DNA of 64,000 nt from NCBI RefSeq assembly GCF_026011795.1, contig NZ_BRVS01000009.1, positions 56,884 to 120,883 on the forward strand, read 5' to 3'. The translations under genes and the position numbers were made by a program. This document shows positions 35,636 to 44,403 of this stretch, one piece after another (the first letter of the stretch is position 1; each line of letters opens with the position of its first letter). The stretch is from Arthrobacter mangrovi. Lineage in GTDB: Bacteria; Actinomycetota; Actinomycetes; Actinomycetales; Micrococcaceae. The notes beneath the pieces were generated by a model. It saw only the letters and a list, made by a program, of their open reading frames with translations, was not told the origin of the DNA and made no database searches.

Positions 35636-36685
35636 ATGGGCAACCCCACCGCATTAGTAACGGGTGGCGCAGGATTCATCGGCAGTCACTGCTGCGTAGA
35701 TCTCTTAGCAAACGGGTTCGATGTCGTAGTAGTAGACAATTTCAGCAACAGCTCGCCGGCTGCCTTGGATCGTGTACGGGAGATCAGCGGGGCAGGACAT
35801 CTGACTTCCCTAAAGGTGGATCTGCTGGATCAGTCGGCGCTGCAGTCGGTTTTCGACTGTTACTCGATCGACGTCGTTATTCACTTTGCTGCTTACAAGG
35901 CGGTGGGCGATTCTATGAACCGTCCCCGTGAGTACTACACGAACAACGTAGCGGGAATTCTTGACCTCGTAAACGCAATGAACCTGGCCGACGTGAAACA
36001 CCTGATCTTTTCATCTTCGTGTTCCATCTATGGCAATGCCACCGAGATCCCGCTCACCGAGTCCTCCGCCCCCGGGCCCACAAATCCGTACGCGAAAAGC
36101 AAGTGGATATGCGAGCAGATACTGGAAGACATCTGCGCCACTCACCCGGATTGGTCGGTGACAGCCCTCCGGTACTTCAACCCGGTGGGGGCTCATGAAA
36201 GCGGCCTGCTTGGCGAAGACCCCACCGGCATCCCAGGAAACATCATGCCTCTGCTGTCACAAATTGCCGCGGGACGGCTGAGCGAATTAAACGTCTTCGG
36301 ATCCGATTACGCCACTCCGGACGGAACAGCCATTCGAGACTACATCCACGTGATGGATGTCGTTGAAGGGCATCGCTTGGCGCTGGAACGAGGAAAGATC
36401 TCGGGGTTCCGCCGGTACAACCTGGGCACGGGAGTCGGCACATCAGTATTGGATCTCGTCTGCAGGTTTGCAGCCGTCAGCGGCGTAGAGATTCCTTACG
36501 AGATTGTCGGGCGCCGCCCCGGCGATGTGCCGGAACTAGTTGCCTCCCCCGACCTCGCCGCTGCCGAATTGGGCTGGCGGGCGAAGCGAAACCTCGACGA
36601 CATGTGCCGGGATGCGTGGCACTTCCAGCAACTGAATCCTTTGGGTTACCAGCAGGCGGTCACCGGCGAAAGGGCTCCGGCATGA
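35636..36685 (+). CDS. galE: UDP-glucose 4-epimerase
   Basis: A 349-residue SDR with G-G-A-G-F-I-G-S-H, S-S-S-C-S-I-Y-G-N, catalytic N-P-Y-A-K-S-K (Tyr and Lys), R-Y-F-N-P-V-G-A-H and R-D-Y-I-H-V-M-D. All of these are GalE hallmarks. It interconverts UDP-glucose and UDP-galactose (or the N-acetyl forms). ATG at 35636 follows GGAGGG. Its stop overlaps the next gene's ATG as ATGA, coupling it to the glycan synthase, which suggests that galactose or GalNAc is in the polymer. Confidence 0.9.
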   Translation: MGNPTALVTGGAGFIGSHCCVDLLANGFDVVVVDNFSNSSPAALDRVREISGAGHLTSLKVDLLDQSALQSVFDCYSIDVVIHFAAYKAVGDSMNRPREYYTNNVAGILDLVNAMNLADVKHLIFSSSCSIYGNATEIPLTESSAPGPTNPYAKSKWICEQILEDICATHPDWSVTALRYFNPVGAHESGLLGEDPTGIPGNIMPLLSQIAAGRLSELNVFGSDYATPDGTAIRDYIHVMDVVEGHRLALERGKISGFRRYNLGTGVGTSVLDLVCRFAAVSGVEIPYEIVGRRPGDVPELVASPDLAAAELGWRAKRNLDDMCRDAWHFQQLNPLGYQQAVTGERAPA

Positions 36686-38514
36686 GTTCCACCATCCAGG
36701 AAGGCGAAGGCCGCGGCAGCTTCGAGACCGTCGTCCCTCAAGGCCCCGGCTCAAGCGAGATTATCGGCCTAACGCCCGGCGGACCCGTGCTATCAGGAAC
36801 CAAAGCTCCAACGCAACAAGCTCGAAAAGGCACTTTCATCCATACCTTGGACAGCACGGACCGTCTCGTACTTGGTCTGTTGACTGCAGGCTGGATCGTG
36901 GCTTTCGCTGCTTTCTGGGCCTGGTGGTTGCAGCCGGAACATCGTGTGGGGTGGGCGGGTTTGGTCGTGAACTCGGTCCTTCTCTTCTACCTCTCCTATC
37001 TGCCCAGCTATTTCCTGGTGGTGGTCAGTCGCTTGCGGCGGATAAATCCAGATCTCCCTATCCCTGATGTGAAGACGGCATTCATCGTGACCAAGGCGCC
37101 GTCAGAGCCGTGGGCCGTAGCAGAACGCACTCTGACCGCCATGCTTGGCCAGAAGTTCCCCCATCCCTACGACGTCTGGCTGGCAGATGAAGATCCCACG
37201 GACGAAGTGCTGGTGTGGTGCCGCGGGAACGGCGTCAACGTCTCCAGTCGCAAGGGCGTCGATGCCTACCACCGCGCGGAGTGGCCGCGCCGGACTAAGT
37301 GCAAAGAAGGAAACCTTGCCTATTTCTACGACAATTGGGGTTACGACCTCTACGACGTCGTAGTGCAGTTGGACTGCGACCATGTTCCCGCCCCAACGTA
37401 TCTCGCCGAGATGGTCCGGCCATTTTCGGACCCGTCTATCGGCTACGTCGCCGCGCCGAGCGTGAACGATTCGAATGCCCGCGAGTCCTGGTCTGCCAGA
37501 GGGCGCCTCCACCGGGAGGCCACCTTTCACGGACCTGTCCAACTGGGACATTCCGACGGGCTCGCGCCATCCTGCATCGGCTCGCACTATGCGGTGCGTA
37601 CAGAGGCATTGGCTAGCATCGGCGGCCTCGGACCCGAGCTCGCCGAGGATTTCTCCACCTCGTTCCTGCTGACGTCTGCAGGGTGGAGATCAGCCTTCGC
37701 ATACACCGCCGAGGCACACGGCGACGGGCCAACCACGTTTGCCGCGATGGTCACACAGGAATTCCAGTGGTCGCGCAGCTTGGTCATGCTCTTCTTCAAT
37801 ATGGTTCCGGCCCACCTGAGGCGGTTTTCCTGGCCGCTACGGATCCGATTCCTCTTCGCGCTTTCGTATTATCCGTTGCTCGCTGTTACGACGGCGGCGG
37901 GGCTGGCTTTGCCCGTGATCGCCGCGGTTAGCGGAACAGCTTGGGTCAACGTCAACTACTTTGAGTTCCTGGCGCGTTGGATGCTGCTTAATGTCTTCAT
38001 GCTGGCCATCACGGTCTATATCCGCAGGAGAGGGCTGTTGAGGCCCGTCGACGCGCCAATCATCAGCTGGGAAAACTGGATCTACGCCTTCGCTCGCTGG
38101 CCCTACATCGCCTGGGGTGTGGTCGCTGCTGTCATTCAGCAGTTCCGGCCGAAGCCCCTTGCCTTCCGGGTGACGCCCAAAGCCCAGAAAGGATTGGAAC
38201 CTCTGCCAACGCGTCTAGTAATGCCATACATAACGATTGCGGCCGTTATGGCTTCGGCTGCGTTGATTGGAGAGGCAAAGACGCAGGCCTACGGATACGT
38301 CTTCCTATGTCTGCTCGGTGCCACTTGGTACGGGATCGTCAGCCTTGCAATCCCTCTGCTGCATGCCGCAGAGGCAGCCCGGGCCAACGGAACGGTTTTC
38401 GTGGAGGGCCTGCGGGCCACTGCCGCAGCGCCAACCCTCATGGCAAGTACCAGTGCTGCCTTGGTCGCAATGGCCATAGCCATTTATCCCAGCTACGTGG
38501 CGCCGTTTCTGTAG
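36682..38514 (+). CDS. Membrane GT2 polysaccharide synthase (cellulose/hyaluronan synthase-like)
   Basis: A 610-residue processive-type glycosyltransferase. Two membrane segments near 60-115 precede a GT-A domain with D-E-D (169-171), the D-x-D motif Q-L-D-C-D-H (D231, D233) and the catalytic acid region A-E-D-F (E322, D323). At the place of the processive Q-x-x-R-W motif it has Q-E-F-Q-W (about 359-363), with Gln in place of Arg. At least six C-terminal membrane segments would form the channel. It likely polymerises and exports the polymer in one step. Coupled to galE by ATGA and followed by a deacetylase and a hydrolase. Confidence 0.85.
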   Translation: MSSTIQEGEGRGSFETVVPQGPGSSEIIGLTPGGPVLSGTKAPTQQARKGTFIHTLDSTDRLVLGLLTAGWIVAFAAFWAWWLQPEHRVGWAGLVVNSVLLFYLSYLPSYFLVVVSRLRRINPDLPIPDVKTAFIVTKAPSEPWAVAERTLTAMLGQKFPHPYDVWLADEDPTDEVLVWCRGNGVNVSSRKGVDAYHRAEWPRRTKCKEGNLAYFYDNWGYDLYDVVVQLDCDHVPAPTYLAEMVRPFSDPSIGYVAAPSVNDSNARESWSARGRLHREATFHGPVQLGHSDGLAPSCIGSHYAVRTEALASIGGLGPELAEDFSTSFLLTSAGWRSAFAYTAEAHGDGPTTFAAMVTQEFQWSRSLVMLFFNMVPAHLRRFSWPLRIRFLFALSYYPLLAVTTAAGLALPVIAAVSGTAWVNVNYFEFLARWMLLNVFMLAITVYIRRRGLLRPVDAPIISWENWIYAFARWPYIAWGVVAAVIQQFRPKPLAFRVTPKAQKGLEPLPTRLVMPYITIAAVMASAALIGEAKTQAYGYVFLCLLGATWYGIVSLAIPLLHAAEAARANGTVFVEGLRATAAAPTLMASTSAALVAMAIAIYPSYVAPFL

Positions 38515-38541
38515 AACGCATTATTCGTCGAAGGAGGACAA

Positions 38542-39156
38542 ATGAGTCGCTTAATCCTTGCCCCGCATGCAGACGATGAAGTCTTGGGCTGCGGAGGAAT
38601 GCTGGCCAAATATCCGAACGATTGCGTCGTCGCAGTCTGCTCCATACCGACATCGATACGACGTGAGGAAGCTGCCCGGGCGAAGGCAATCCTTGGGTAC
38701 CGCGAGATGCATTGGCTCGAACTCGAGGAGGCCTACGGTGGCCGCGAGTTGGTTGACGAATTCGACAGCGTACTCGCCAAACACCAGCCTTCCGAGCTCT
38801 ACTTGCCCTATCCCGACCTTCACCAAGATCACATCGCCGTCTACGAGGCTGGCCTGAGAGCAGCTCGCGTGTCGATGAAAAAGGACCACTGGTACGTTCC
38901 CAACGTCTTCGTTTATCACGTCGCTGTATATACGACGGAGTTGGCTCCCACGGGTCTGAAATTCGACACCTTCGAAGACATCTCAGGTCCACCAATCGTT
39001 GCCAAAGCCAAAGCGATGGATGCTTACGAGTCCGAAACCGCGCCCCCGCCGAGTCCCTCGAACGGCGATGCTTTGGTCACTCACGCTCGTGCTCTTGGCT
39101 CGGTCCACAGGCTCGAGGCTGCTGAGCAGTTCGCCACCATCCGGACCATACGATGA
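38542..39156 (+). CDS. PIG-L/LmbE-family deacetylase
   Basis: A 204-residue zinc hydrolase with the family signature P-H-A-D-D (residues 8-12) and a second metal site P-Y-P-D-L-H-Q-D-H. Relatives remove acetyl groups from N-acetylglucosamine derivatives. No signal peptide is present, so it acts inside the cell, perhaps on a sugar-nucleotide or lipid-linked precursor rather than on exported polymer. GAAGGAGG precedes the ATG; its stop overlaps the GH53-like gene as ATGA. Confidence 0.85.
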   Translation: MSRLILAPHADDEVLGCGGMLAKYPNDCVVAVCSIPTSIRREEAARAKAILGYREMHWLELEEAYGGRELVDEFDSVLAKHQPSELYLPYPDLHQDHIAVYEAGLRAARVSMKKDHWYVPNVFVYHVAVYTTELAPTGLKFDTFEDISGPPIVAKAKAMDAYESETAPPPSPSNGDALVTHARALGSVHRLEAAEQFATIRTIR

Positions 39157-40352
39157 CCTCACAGGAAAAGCCTCCCAACCGTTCCTACCGCCGTCGACGA
39201 GGGTTAGGACGCACCGCAGCCCTGGGAATCGGAATTTCGGTCGCGCTCGCAGCGCTGGTTGCTGCATCTGTCCAGATGACCAGTAACGCGCCTGCGGCGA
39301 CGCTACGAATCCGCGGAGCCGACATGTCGTTTACCCTTCAGGAAGAAGCCATCGGGAAGAAACTGACGGACAACGGCCGGGTCGCCCCCATTGAGAAGAT
39401 CCTCGCCAGCCACGGAGCGAACTACTCCCGCATCCGGCTGTGGGTGAATCCTCAGGCCGGCACCAGCGATCTGAAAAGTGCCCTGACCTTGGCTCGGCGG
39501 GCGAATAGTGCCCGGATGCAGATAATGCTCGATCTGCACTACTCGGATTCATGGGCAGACCGGACTACGCAGCAGACTCCCGCGGCATGGCAAAACCAAA
39601 ACACCCAGCAATTGGCCGCTACCGTCAAGAAGTACACCCGCGACGTTATCGCCAAGTTCGCATCCCAGGGCACCCCCGTGGATATTGTCCAGATAGGGAA
39701 TGAGGTGATCCACGGGATGATGTGGCCCGTGGGCCAGGTCTATCCGGTTGGCGGCGAGGAGTGGTCAGGGTTCACGGAGTTACTCAAGGCCGGTGTAGCC
39801 GGCGCCAAAGAGGGTAATCCGCAAGATCCACCGGCCATCATGATTCACACGGATACCGGCGGCGATGCGGAGGAATCGGCCTACTTTTTCGACCAGGTTA
39901 AGGCGCATGGAGTGCCCTTCGACTTGATCGGCTTGTCCTACTACCCGTTCTGGCACGGCTCGCTGGATGACCTCCGCAACAATTTGAAGTCCCTGTCGTC
40001 AAGGTTTGGTAAAGACATCATCGTCGCCGAAACAGGCTACCCTTGGACCCTCTCGAGCGGGGACGACTGTCCTAGTGTTGTCACCGATATCGATGCCCTT
40101 CCTGACGCGGCGAAGTATCCCCCCACGCCCTTGGGCCAAGCCGACTTTTTTGAAGCACTAAACCTGGTGCTACGCGAGGTGCCCGGTGGACACGGCGTGG
40201 GATACATCGTGTGGGAGCCGGGCTGGCTGCCGGGCGTGAACGCAACTCCCGAGGTTTGCAATGGCCACTCGAACCTCACCCTATTTAACTGGTCAGGGCA
40301 TGGGCTTCCTGCCCTCACAGCCTTTGAACCGACCGGAAAATCCGGGCGCTAA
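39153..40352 (+). CDS. Secreted/membrane-anchored GH53-like endo-beta-galactanase
   Basis: A 399-residue protein with a basic N-terminus and one hydrophobic segment at about 23-42 (signal peptide or anchor). The rest is a GH53-type TIM barrel: R-I-R-L-W-V-N-P, L-D-L-H-Y-S-D-S-W, acid/base E184 in Q-I-G-N-E-V and nucleophile E293 in V-A-E-T-G-Y-P-W. GH53 enzymes cut beta-1,4-galactan. Inside a synthesis operon it more likely trims, releases or edits the nascent polymer, as hydrolases do in alginate, Pel and PNAG systems. This would imply a beta-1,4-galactose-containing product, an inference. Confidence 0.85.
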   Translation: MTSQEKPPNRSYRRRRGLGRTAALGIGISVALAALVAASVQMTSNAPAATLRIRGADMSFTLQEEAIGKKLTDNGRVAPIEKILASHGANYSRIRLWVNPQAGTSDLKSALTLARRANSARMQIMLDLHYSDSWADRTTQQTPAAWQNQNTQQLAATVKKYTRDVIAKFASQGTPVDIVQIGNEVIHGMMWPVGQVYPVGGEEWSGFTELLKAGVAGAKEGNPQDPPAIMIHTDTGGDAEESAYFFDQVKAHGVPFDLIGLSYYPFWHGSLDDLRNNLKSLSSRFGKDIIVAETGYPWTLSSGDDCPSVVTDIDALPDAAKYPPTPLGQADFFEALNLVLREVPGGHGVGYIVWEPGWLPGVNATPEVCNGHSNLTLFNWSGHGLPALTAFEPTGKSGR

Positions 40353-40467
40353 CTCACCGCACACTGTTGCCGCCCGCCTCGGGGTCTGACATCCCCTCTC
40401 TTCAGAATGGAGCCCTCAGTACGGGGTTCCTCCATCATCAGCATCAAGCTATGCAAGGAATCAAGAT

Positions 40468-41724
40468 ATGACTCAGCTTGTAGTAGTGGGACAAGGATAT
40501 GTAGGGCTGCCGGTGGCGGAAGGGGCCGCCTTGGCGGGACTCAAGGTGACCGGCTTCGAACTCAACCACAACACTGTGCACCACCTGAATGCTGCCCAGT
40601 CTCACATTGACGATGTAAGCAATGATCGGCTCGCAGAGATGCGCCGGCTGGGGTATCACGCAACTTCGGATCCGTCCGCATTGGGGGCAGCCGACGTCAT
40701 CGTCATCTGCGTACCGACCCCCCTCGGTGATGCAGGAAGTCCGGACTTGTCCGCCGTGATCTGCGCAGCCAAGTCCATAGCTGACAACCTGACCCCGGAC
40801 ACCCTCGTCGTCTTAGAATCGACCACCTACCCAGGTACGACTGAAGAGGTTCTCCGACCTATCCTGGATGGGTCAGGATTACAGTTGGATGTTGACTATT
40901 TTCTCGCTTTTTCGCCCGAACGCATTGACCCGGGCAATTCGAAGTACGGCCTTGCCAACACACCGAAGATCGTCGGCGGGGTGACACCAGAATCAGGCCG
41001 CCGCGCAGTTTCTTTCTACTCGAGATTTGTCGACATTGTTGTACCCGCAAAGGGTGCGCGGGAAGCCGAGACGGCCAAGCTCTTGGAAAACACTTACCGG
41101 CACGTCAACATCGCTCTCATAAATGAGATGGCGCGATTTTGCCATGATCTGTCCATTGACCTTTGGGATGTCATTGAGGCTGCCAAAACCAAGCCCTTCG
41201 GTTTCCAGGCCTTCTACCCCGGCCCCGGAGTCGGGGGCCACTGTATCCCTATAGATCCCAATTATCTTGGCTATCAAGTCAAGAAAACACTCGGTTACCC
41301 GTTCCGCTTCGTAGAACTGGCTCAAGAGATCAATGCCAATATGCCAACATACGTTGTAAACCGAATAGCAGACCTGCTCAACGAAGATACAAAGTCGCTG
41401 AAAAACTCGAAAGTGCTCTTGCTCGGGGTGACATATAAGCCCAACATCTCCGACCAGCGGGAATCTCCGGCTGTGCCCCTAGCTAACATCCTGCTCGACA
41501 AGGGAGCGGACGTGGCGTTTCATGACCCCCACGTCAAGGATTGGGTGGCACCCAATGCGAAGCTGCGGTGCGTCGAGGATCTTGAAGCAGCTGCCTCCGT
41601 CGCAGACGTTGTTGTCCTGCTTCAAGATCACCGTGAGTACGCCGACGATACCGTCGCCAAGTCCGCCAAGAGATTCCTCGACTGTAAGGGGGCCAGCAGG
41701 AACCTCCGCGCCGTTCGTCTCTGA
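40468..41724 (+). CDS. Nucleotide-sugar dehydrogenase (WecC/WbpA/TviB-like)
   Basis: A 418-residue UDP-sugar dehydrogenase. It has the G-Q-G-Y-V-G-L-P Rossmann motif, F-S-P-E-R-I-D-P-G-N (typical of UDP-N-acetyl-hexosamine dehydrogenases rather than UDP-glucose ones), K-L-L-E-N-T-Y-R-H-V-N and catalytic C259 in G-P-G-V-G-G-H-C-I-P-I-D. It probably makes a UDP-N-acetylhexosaminuronic acid, giving the polymer an acidic HexNAcA residue in addition to glucuronate or xylose. AAGGAA precedes the ATG. Separated by 115 bases from the GH53-like gene, so it may be a separate transcript. Confidence 0.85.
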   Translation: MTQLVVVGQGYVGLPVAEGAALAGLKVTGFELNHNTVHHLNAAQSHIDDVSNDRLAEMRRLGYHATSDPSALGAADVIVICVPTPLGDAGSPDLSAVICAAKSIADNLTPDTLVVLESTTYPGTTEEVLRPILDGSGLQLDVDYFLAFSPERIDPGNSKYGLANTPKIVGGVTPESGRRAVSFYSRFVDIVVPAKGAREAETAKLLENTYRHVNIALINEMARFCHDLSIDLWDVIEAAKTKPFGFQAFYPGPGVGGHCIPIDPNYLGYQVKKTLGYPFRFVELAQEINANMPTYVVNRIADLLNEDTKSLKNSKVLLLGVTYKPNISDQRESPAVPLANILLDKGADVAFHDPHVKDWVAPNAKLRCVEDLEAAASVADVVVLLQDHREYADDTVAKSAKRFLDCKGASRNLRAVRL

Positions 41725-41778
41725 CCAAGCTGAGCCAAGTATGTTTTGTTGACAGGGCCCACATGGACCCGCCGTTAC

Positions 41779-42651
41779 CTAGCTTAATTCAGCCGACGGT
41801 GCGGACGACGGCGGGGCGAGGCTGATCATGGGCAGGTCGCCGTCGGTTTCGATCGCGTCGCCGCCGCCGTTGCGGGCATGGTAGCCGGTGGAGAAGTGCC
41901 GGAGCATGTGGACGGTGGCTCCGGAGCTGGCGAGCGCTGCGGTGACGAGGTCGCGTTCGGTGTCGGTCTGTTCGGCGATCTTGTGCGTGATCTGGAAGGT
42001 GAAGAGCGACAGGCCTACGCGCCGGTCGAAGGTGGCGGCGCCGACGAAGTCCACCTTCCAGCCGCCGGGCAGCCTCCATTCCGGCGGGCAGGCCCAGAAC
42101 CTAACGTGGTGCCGCTGCGCCGGGCTGCCGGCCACCTCCAGCTCAAAGGCCAGCGTCTCTTTCTGGCCGAACACGAAGAGCGGACTGACCGGGGCCGAGG
42201 GGTAGCTGCGGCGCAGCAGGGAGTCGCGGACGATCCGCCAGCTGCTGGACAGCGTGACCGGGTCCGCCTCGATCCAGCCCGCCCCGAGCATCGCTTCCCG
42301 CAGGGAGTCCGCGTCCCCGATGACGGCCAGGTTCACCGGGTCGCCCAGCAGCCCGTCGACCGTGCGCGCCCGTCCGATGAAGTAGTTGGGCACGTAGATC
42401 CGAGTCAGGAGGCGGTTCAGCCGCGGCAGCAGGATGTAGGCCGCGAGCACCCAGACGAAGAAGAAAGCCCATGGCAGGCGGGCGTCATCGCTGAGTCCGT
42501 CGATCAGCAGCTCGTAGACCGCCCATCCCGCCAGGACCGTGACCAGCAGGTAGCCGATCCGCTGCAGCCAGAGCACGACGGTGCTTGCCAGCCGGCTGTA
42601 CCAGCGCGGCGGCGGCGTGCTGTCCCGGGAACTTGTCCCCGAGCGGTTCAT
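41779..42651 (-). CDS. LssY_C-domain membrane protein
   Basis: A 290-residue protein with two N-terminal membrane segments (about residues 20-70) followed by a soluble LssY C-terminal-type domain: D-P-V-N-L-A-V-I-G-D-A-D-S-L-R-E-A-M-L-G-A-G-W near 100, then H-H-V-R-F-W near 175 and F-D-R-R-V-G-L-S near 205. The family is found beside PAP2 and DedA-like proteins; no biochemical role is known to me. It runs opposite to the polysaccharide cluster and ends tail-to-tail with it. Confidence 0.7.
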   Translation of the reverse strand: MNRSGTSSRDSTPPPRWYSRLASTVVLWLQRIGYLLVTVLAGWAVYELLIDGLSDDARLPWAFFFVWVLAAYILLPRLNRLLTRIYVPNYFIGRARTVDGLLGDPVNLAVIGDADSLREAMLGAGWIEADPVTLSSSWRIVRDSLLRRSYPSAPVSPLFVFGQKETLAFELEVAGSPAQRHHVRFWACPPEWRLPGGWKVDFVGAATFDRRVGLSLFTFQITHKIAEQTDTERDLVTAALASSGATVHMLRHFSTGYHARNGGGDAIETDGDLPMISLAPPSSAPSAELS

Positions 42652-42698
42652 CGTCCCATTATGGCCTCGCCCGCGGACGGCGCCGGCCCGGGTTCGGC

Positions 42699-43184
42699 TC
42701 AAGGGCTGGGGGATCCGCTCGGGGCCGGGGAGACAGGTTGCGCCGTCACGCTGGGCTGGCATTCCAGCCCGCTGGAGCTGCTGGTGGCGACGGTCGGGAA
42801 CGCGACGTCGACAGACTCCCCCGGTTCAACCGTGAAGTCTTGTTTCTTCACGCCGATCACCTGCGAGTCCGCGGTGCGCACCACCGAGAACTGCACTGTG
42901 TAGGTGTTGGGGCTGCTGCCGACGTTGCGCAGCGTCGCTTTGCCGCGCCACACGCCGTTCTCGTCGGGGGCGCATCTGAAATCGGACAGGACGCCGAGCC
43001 CGGCGGACGGGGACATGCTTCCCGTCCACGACTGGCTCGGCGACATCGCCGGGCGGGTTTCCGGGGGTTCCCCTCTGGGCTCGGAGCATCCGGCCAATGC
43101 GGCGGCCAGTACCGGGATGGCGGCGAGGATAAGGATAGGTCTCACGTCCACAGGGTAGGTCCGGGTGCGGCCGCGGGTCGTCAT
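42699..43184 (-). CDS. Lipoprotein of unknown function
   Basis: A 161-residue protein with a hydrophobic N-terminal stretch and lipobox A-A-L-A-G-C near residue 32. The mature part is a small beta-rich domain (G-K-A-T-L-R-N-V-G...Y-T-V-Q-F-S-V-V-R) with a pair of cysteines, similar to the FxLYD/CARDB style of exported beta-sandwich. Ser/Pro-rich linkers sit at both ends. Anchored outside the membrane; role unknown. It and two neighbours (41779-43781) run in one direction and may form an operon. Confidence 0.65.
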   Translation of the reverse strand: MTTRGRTRTYPVDVRPILILAAIPVLAAALAGCSEPRGEPPETRPAMSPSQSWTGSMSPSAGLGVLSDFRCAPDENGVWRGKATLRNVGSSPNTYTVQFSVVRTADSQVIGVKKQDFTVEPGESVDVAFPTVATSSSSGLECQPSVTAQPVSPAPSGSPSP

Positions 43185-43205
43185 CCGTTCCGGGTGATCA
43201 GTGTT

Positions 43206-43781
43206 TCAGCGCGGCGGGCGGGAGGCCGCGTCCGCCTTCCCGTCCGGAGCGCTGACGGACGGCGCCCGTTTCGGCCAGACGGTGTAGGACAGGGCGATGA
43301 TGCCCCAGATGCCGAGGACCAGGCCGATCCGCGGGAGCCACCCCGCCAGTTCCGCCGTCCGCGAGGCGTCGCCGACCAGCCAAATGCAGGCCAGCAGCAC
43401 CGCCGCGCTGATCGCGCCGGCCAGGATCGCCTTGCCGAACTCCCGCCACTCCTGGCGGGCACGCTCCCACCCGTACAGCTTCGGCCGGGCCGGTGCGCCG
43501 TCGAACCGCTGCGCGAACTTGGCATCGAGCCAGCGGACCAGGCTATGCCCGAACGCCACGGAGATCCCGAGGTAGAGTGCACCGAGCCCGTGGCTCCAGT
43601 CAGCAACGGCACCGCCGCGGAGATCGATGACAATCAGGGCCAGCAGGACGACGTCGATCAGCGGCACCGCGATCAGCAGGGCCCGTGCCGTGCGCGGCTT
43701 CCGCAGCACATACCGCGCCACGAGCGCCAGCACGAGCACGACCCAGAAACCAATCTCGCAGGCAATGATGGGCAGCAGCAT
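43206..43781 (-). CDS. Hypothetical membrane protein
   Basis: A 191-residue protein with about five membrane segments; a soluble stretch with K-L-Y-G-W-E-R-A-R-Q-E-W-R-E-F-G-K lies between the third and fourth. This pattern occurs in many actinobacterial integral-membrane proteins without known role. A weak TACAGGGGGATTC ribosome site precedes the ATG at 43781. Confidence 0.65.
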   Translation of the reverse strand: MLLPIIACEIGFWVVLVLALVARYVLRKPRTARALLIAVPLIDVVLLALIVIDLRGGAVADWSHGLGALYLGISVAFGHSLVRWLDAKFAQRFDGAPARPKLYGWERARQEWREFGKAILAGAISAAVLLACIWLVGDASRTAELAGWLPRIGLVLGIWGIIALSYTVWPKRAPSVSAPDGKADAASRPPR

Positions 43782-43867
43782 CGAATCCCCCTGTAGATAT
43801 GGCTGCGGTCGGTTCCAGCGTAGCCAGCCCGGGGCGCGCTACCCGTCATCCTTCCGGAGGAGAAATC

Positions 43868-44311
43868 TCAGGTGCAGGTGACGGTTCCGGGCAACGGCGC
43901 GCCGGTCCAGGTGTTGGTGGTGCCGGGGACGTCATAGTAGCCGCGCAGTTCAAACTTCCAGCCGCTGTATTGACCACGGCCGCCAGATAGTTGGATGTCT
44001 CCACCGTCAGGACCGAGGAGGTTCTTCTTCTGTATCAGCTTATTGTTGACATCGAAGAGCTGGATCTCATGACGATTGGCGAATGCAACCGGCGTGTAAG
44101 GACTCACGTCAATGCTGACCGTGCCCGCCTGGCATATAACGGTGACGGCGGTGGTGGGAGCTGGGATGGTGGCTGTGCTGACGGGCATCGCGGCGCCGGC
44201 GTAGGCGGTGAAGGCGGCCTGGGCCATGGCGGGAATCCCGAGGAGCGTGAGGGTCAGGGCGAGGACGACGGCGGCGCGGAGCCTTAACCGGTGGGTCACG
44301 GTGAGTGCCAC
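43868..44311 (-). CDS. Secreted hypothetical protein of the TasA/SipW cluster
   Basis: A 147-residue exported protein with a signal peptide (R-L-R-L-R-A-A-V-V then a hydrophobic core, A-Q-A-A cleavage near 33). The mature domain is beta-rich with two cysteines (V-I-C-Q near 60 and the penultimate residue). Nothing in it names a family. The start is GTG at 44311 after GGGAGCAACG. Two CTCAAG motifs 23 bases apart lie upstream, matching the array upstream of the TasA-like gene, so the two may be coregulated. Confidence 0.65.
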   Translation of the reverse strand: MALTVTHRLRLRAAVVLALTLTLLGIPAMAQAAFTAYAGAAMPVSTATIPAPTTAVTVICQAGTVSIDVSPYTPVAFANRHEIQLFDVNNKLIQKKNLLGPDGGDIQLSGGRGQYSGWKFELRGYYDVPGTTNTWTGAPLPGTVTCT

Positions 44312-44361
44312 GTCCGTTGCTCCCTTCTCCTCGTCGTCGTACTTCAGTGTGGGGTAAGCGG

Positions 44362-44390
44362 CTCAAGGTTCCCGGAGACGGAGCCTCAAG
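44362..44390. promoter_or_regulatory. Pair of CTCAAG motifs upstream of the secreted protein
   Basis: CTCAAG occurs at 44362-44367 and 44385-44390, starts 23 bases apart (about two helical turns), 51-79 bases upstream of the GTG at 44311. The same motif forms an array before the TasA-like gene. Confidence 0.4.
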
Positions 44391-44403
44391 AAACGCGCAA
44401 TTC

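Noticed and set aside
39153..40352. Catabolic plant-galactan degradation by the GH53-like protein
   Set aside because: No sugar transporter, beta-galactosidase or catabolic regulator is adjacent; the gene is coupled to polysaccharide-synthesis genes.
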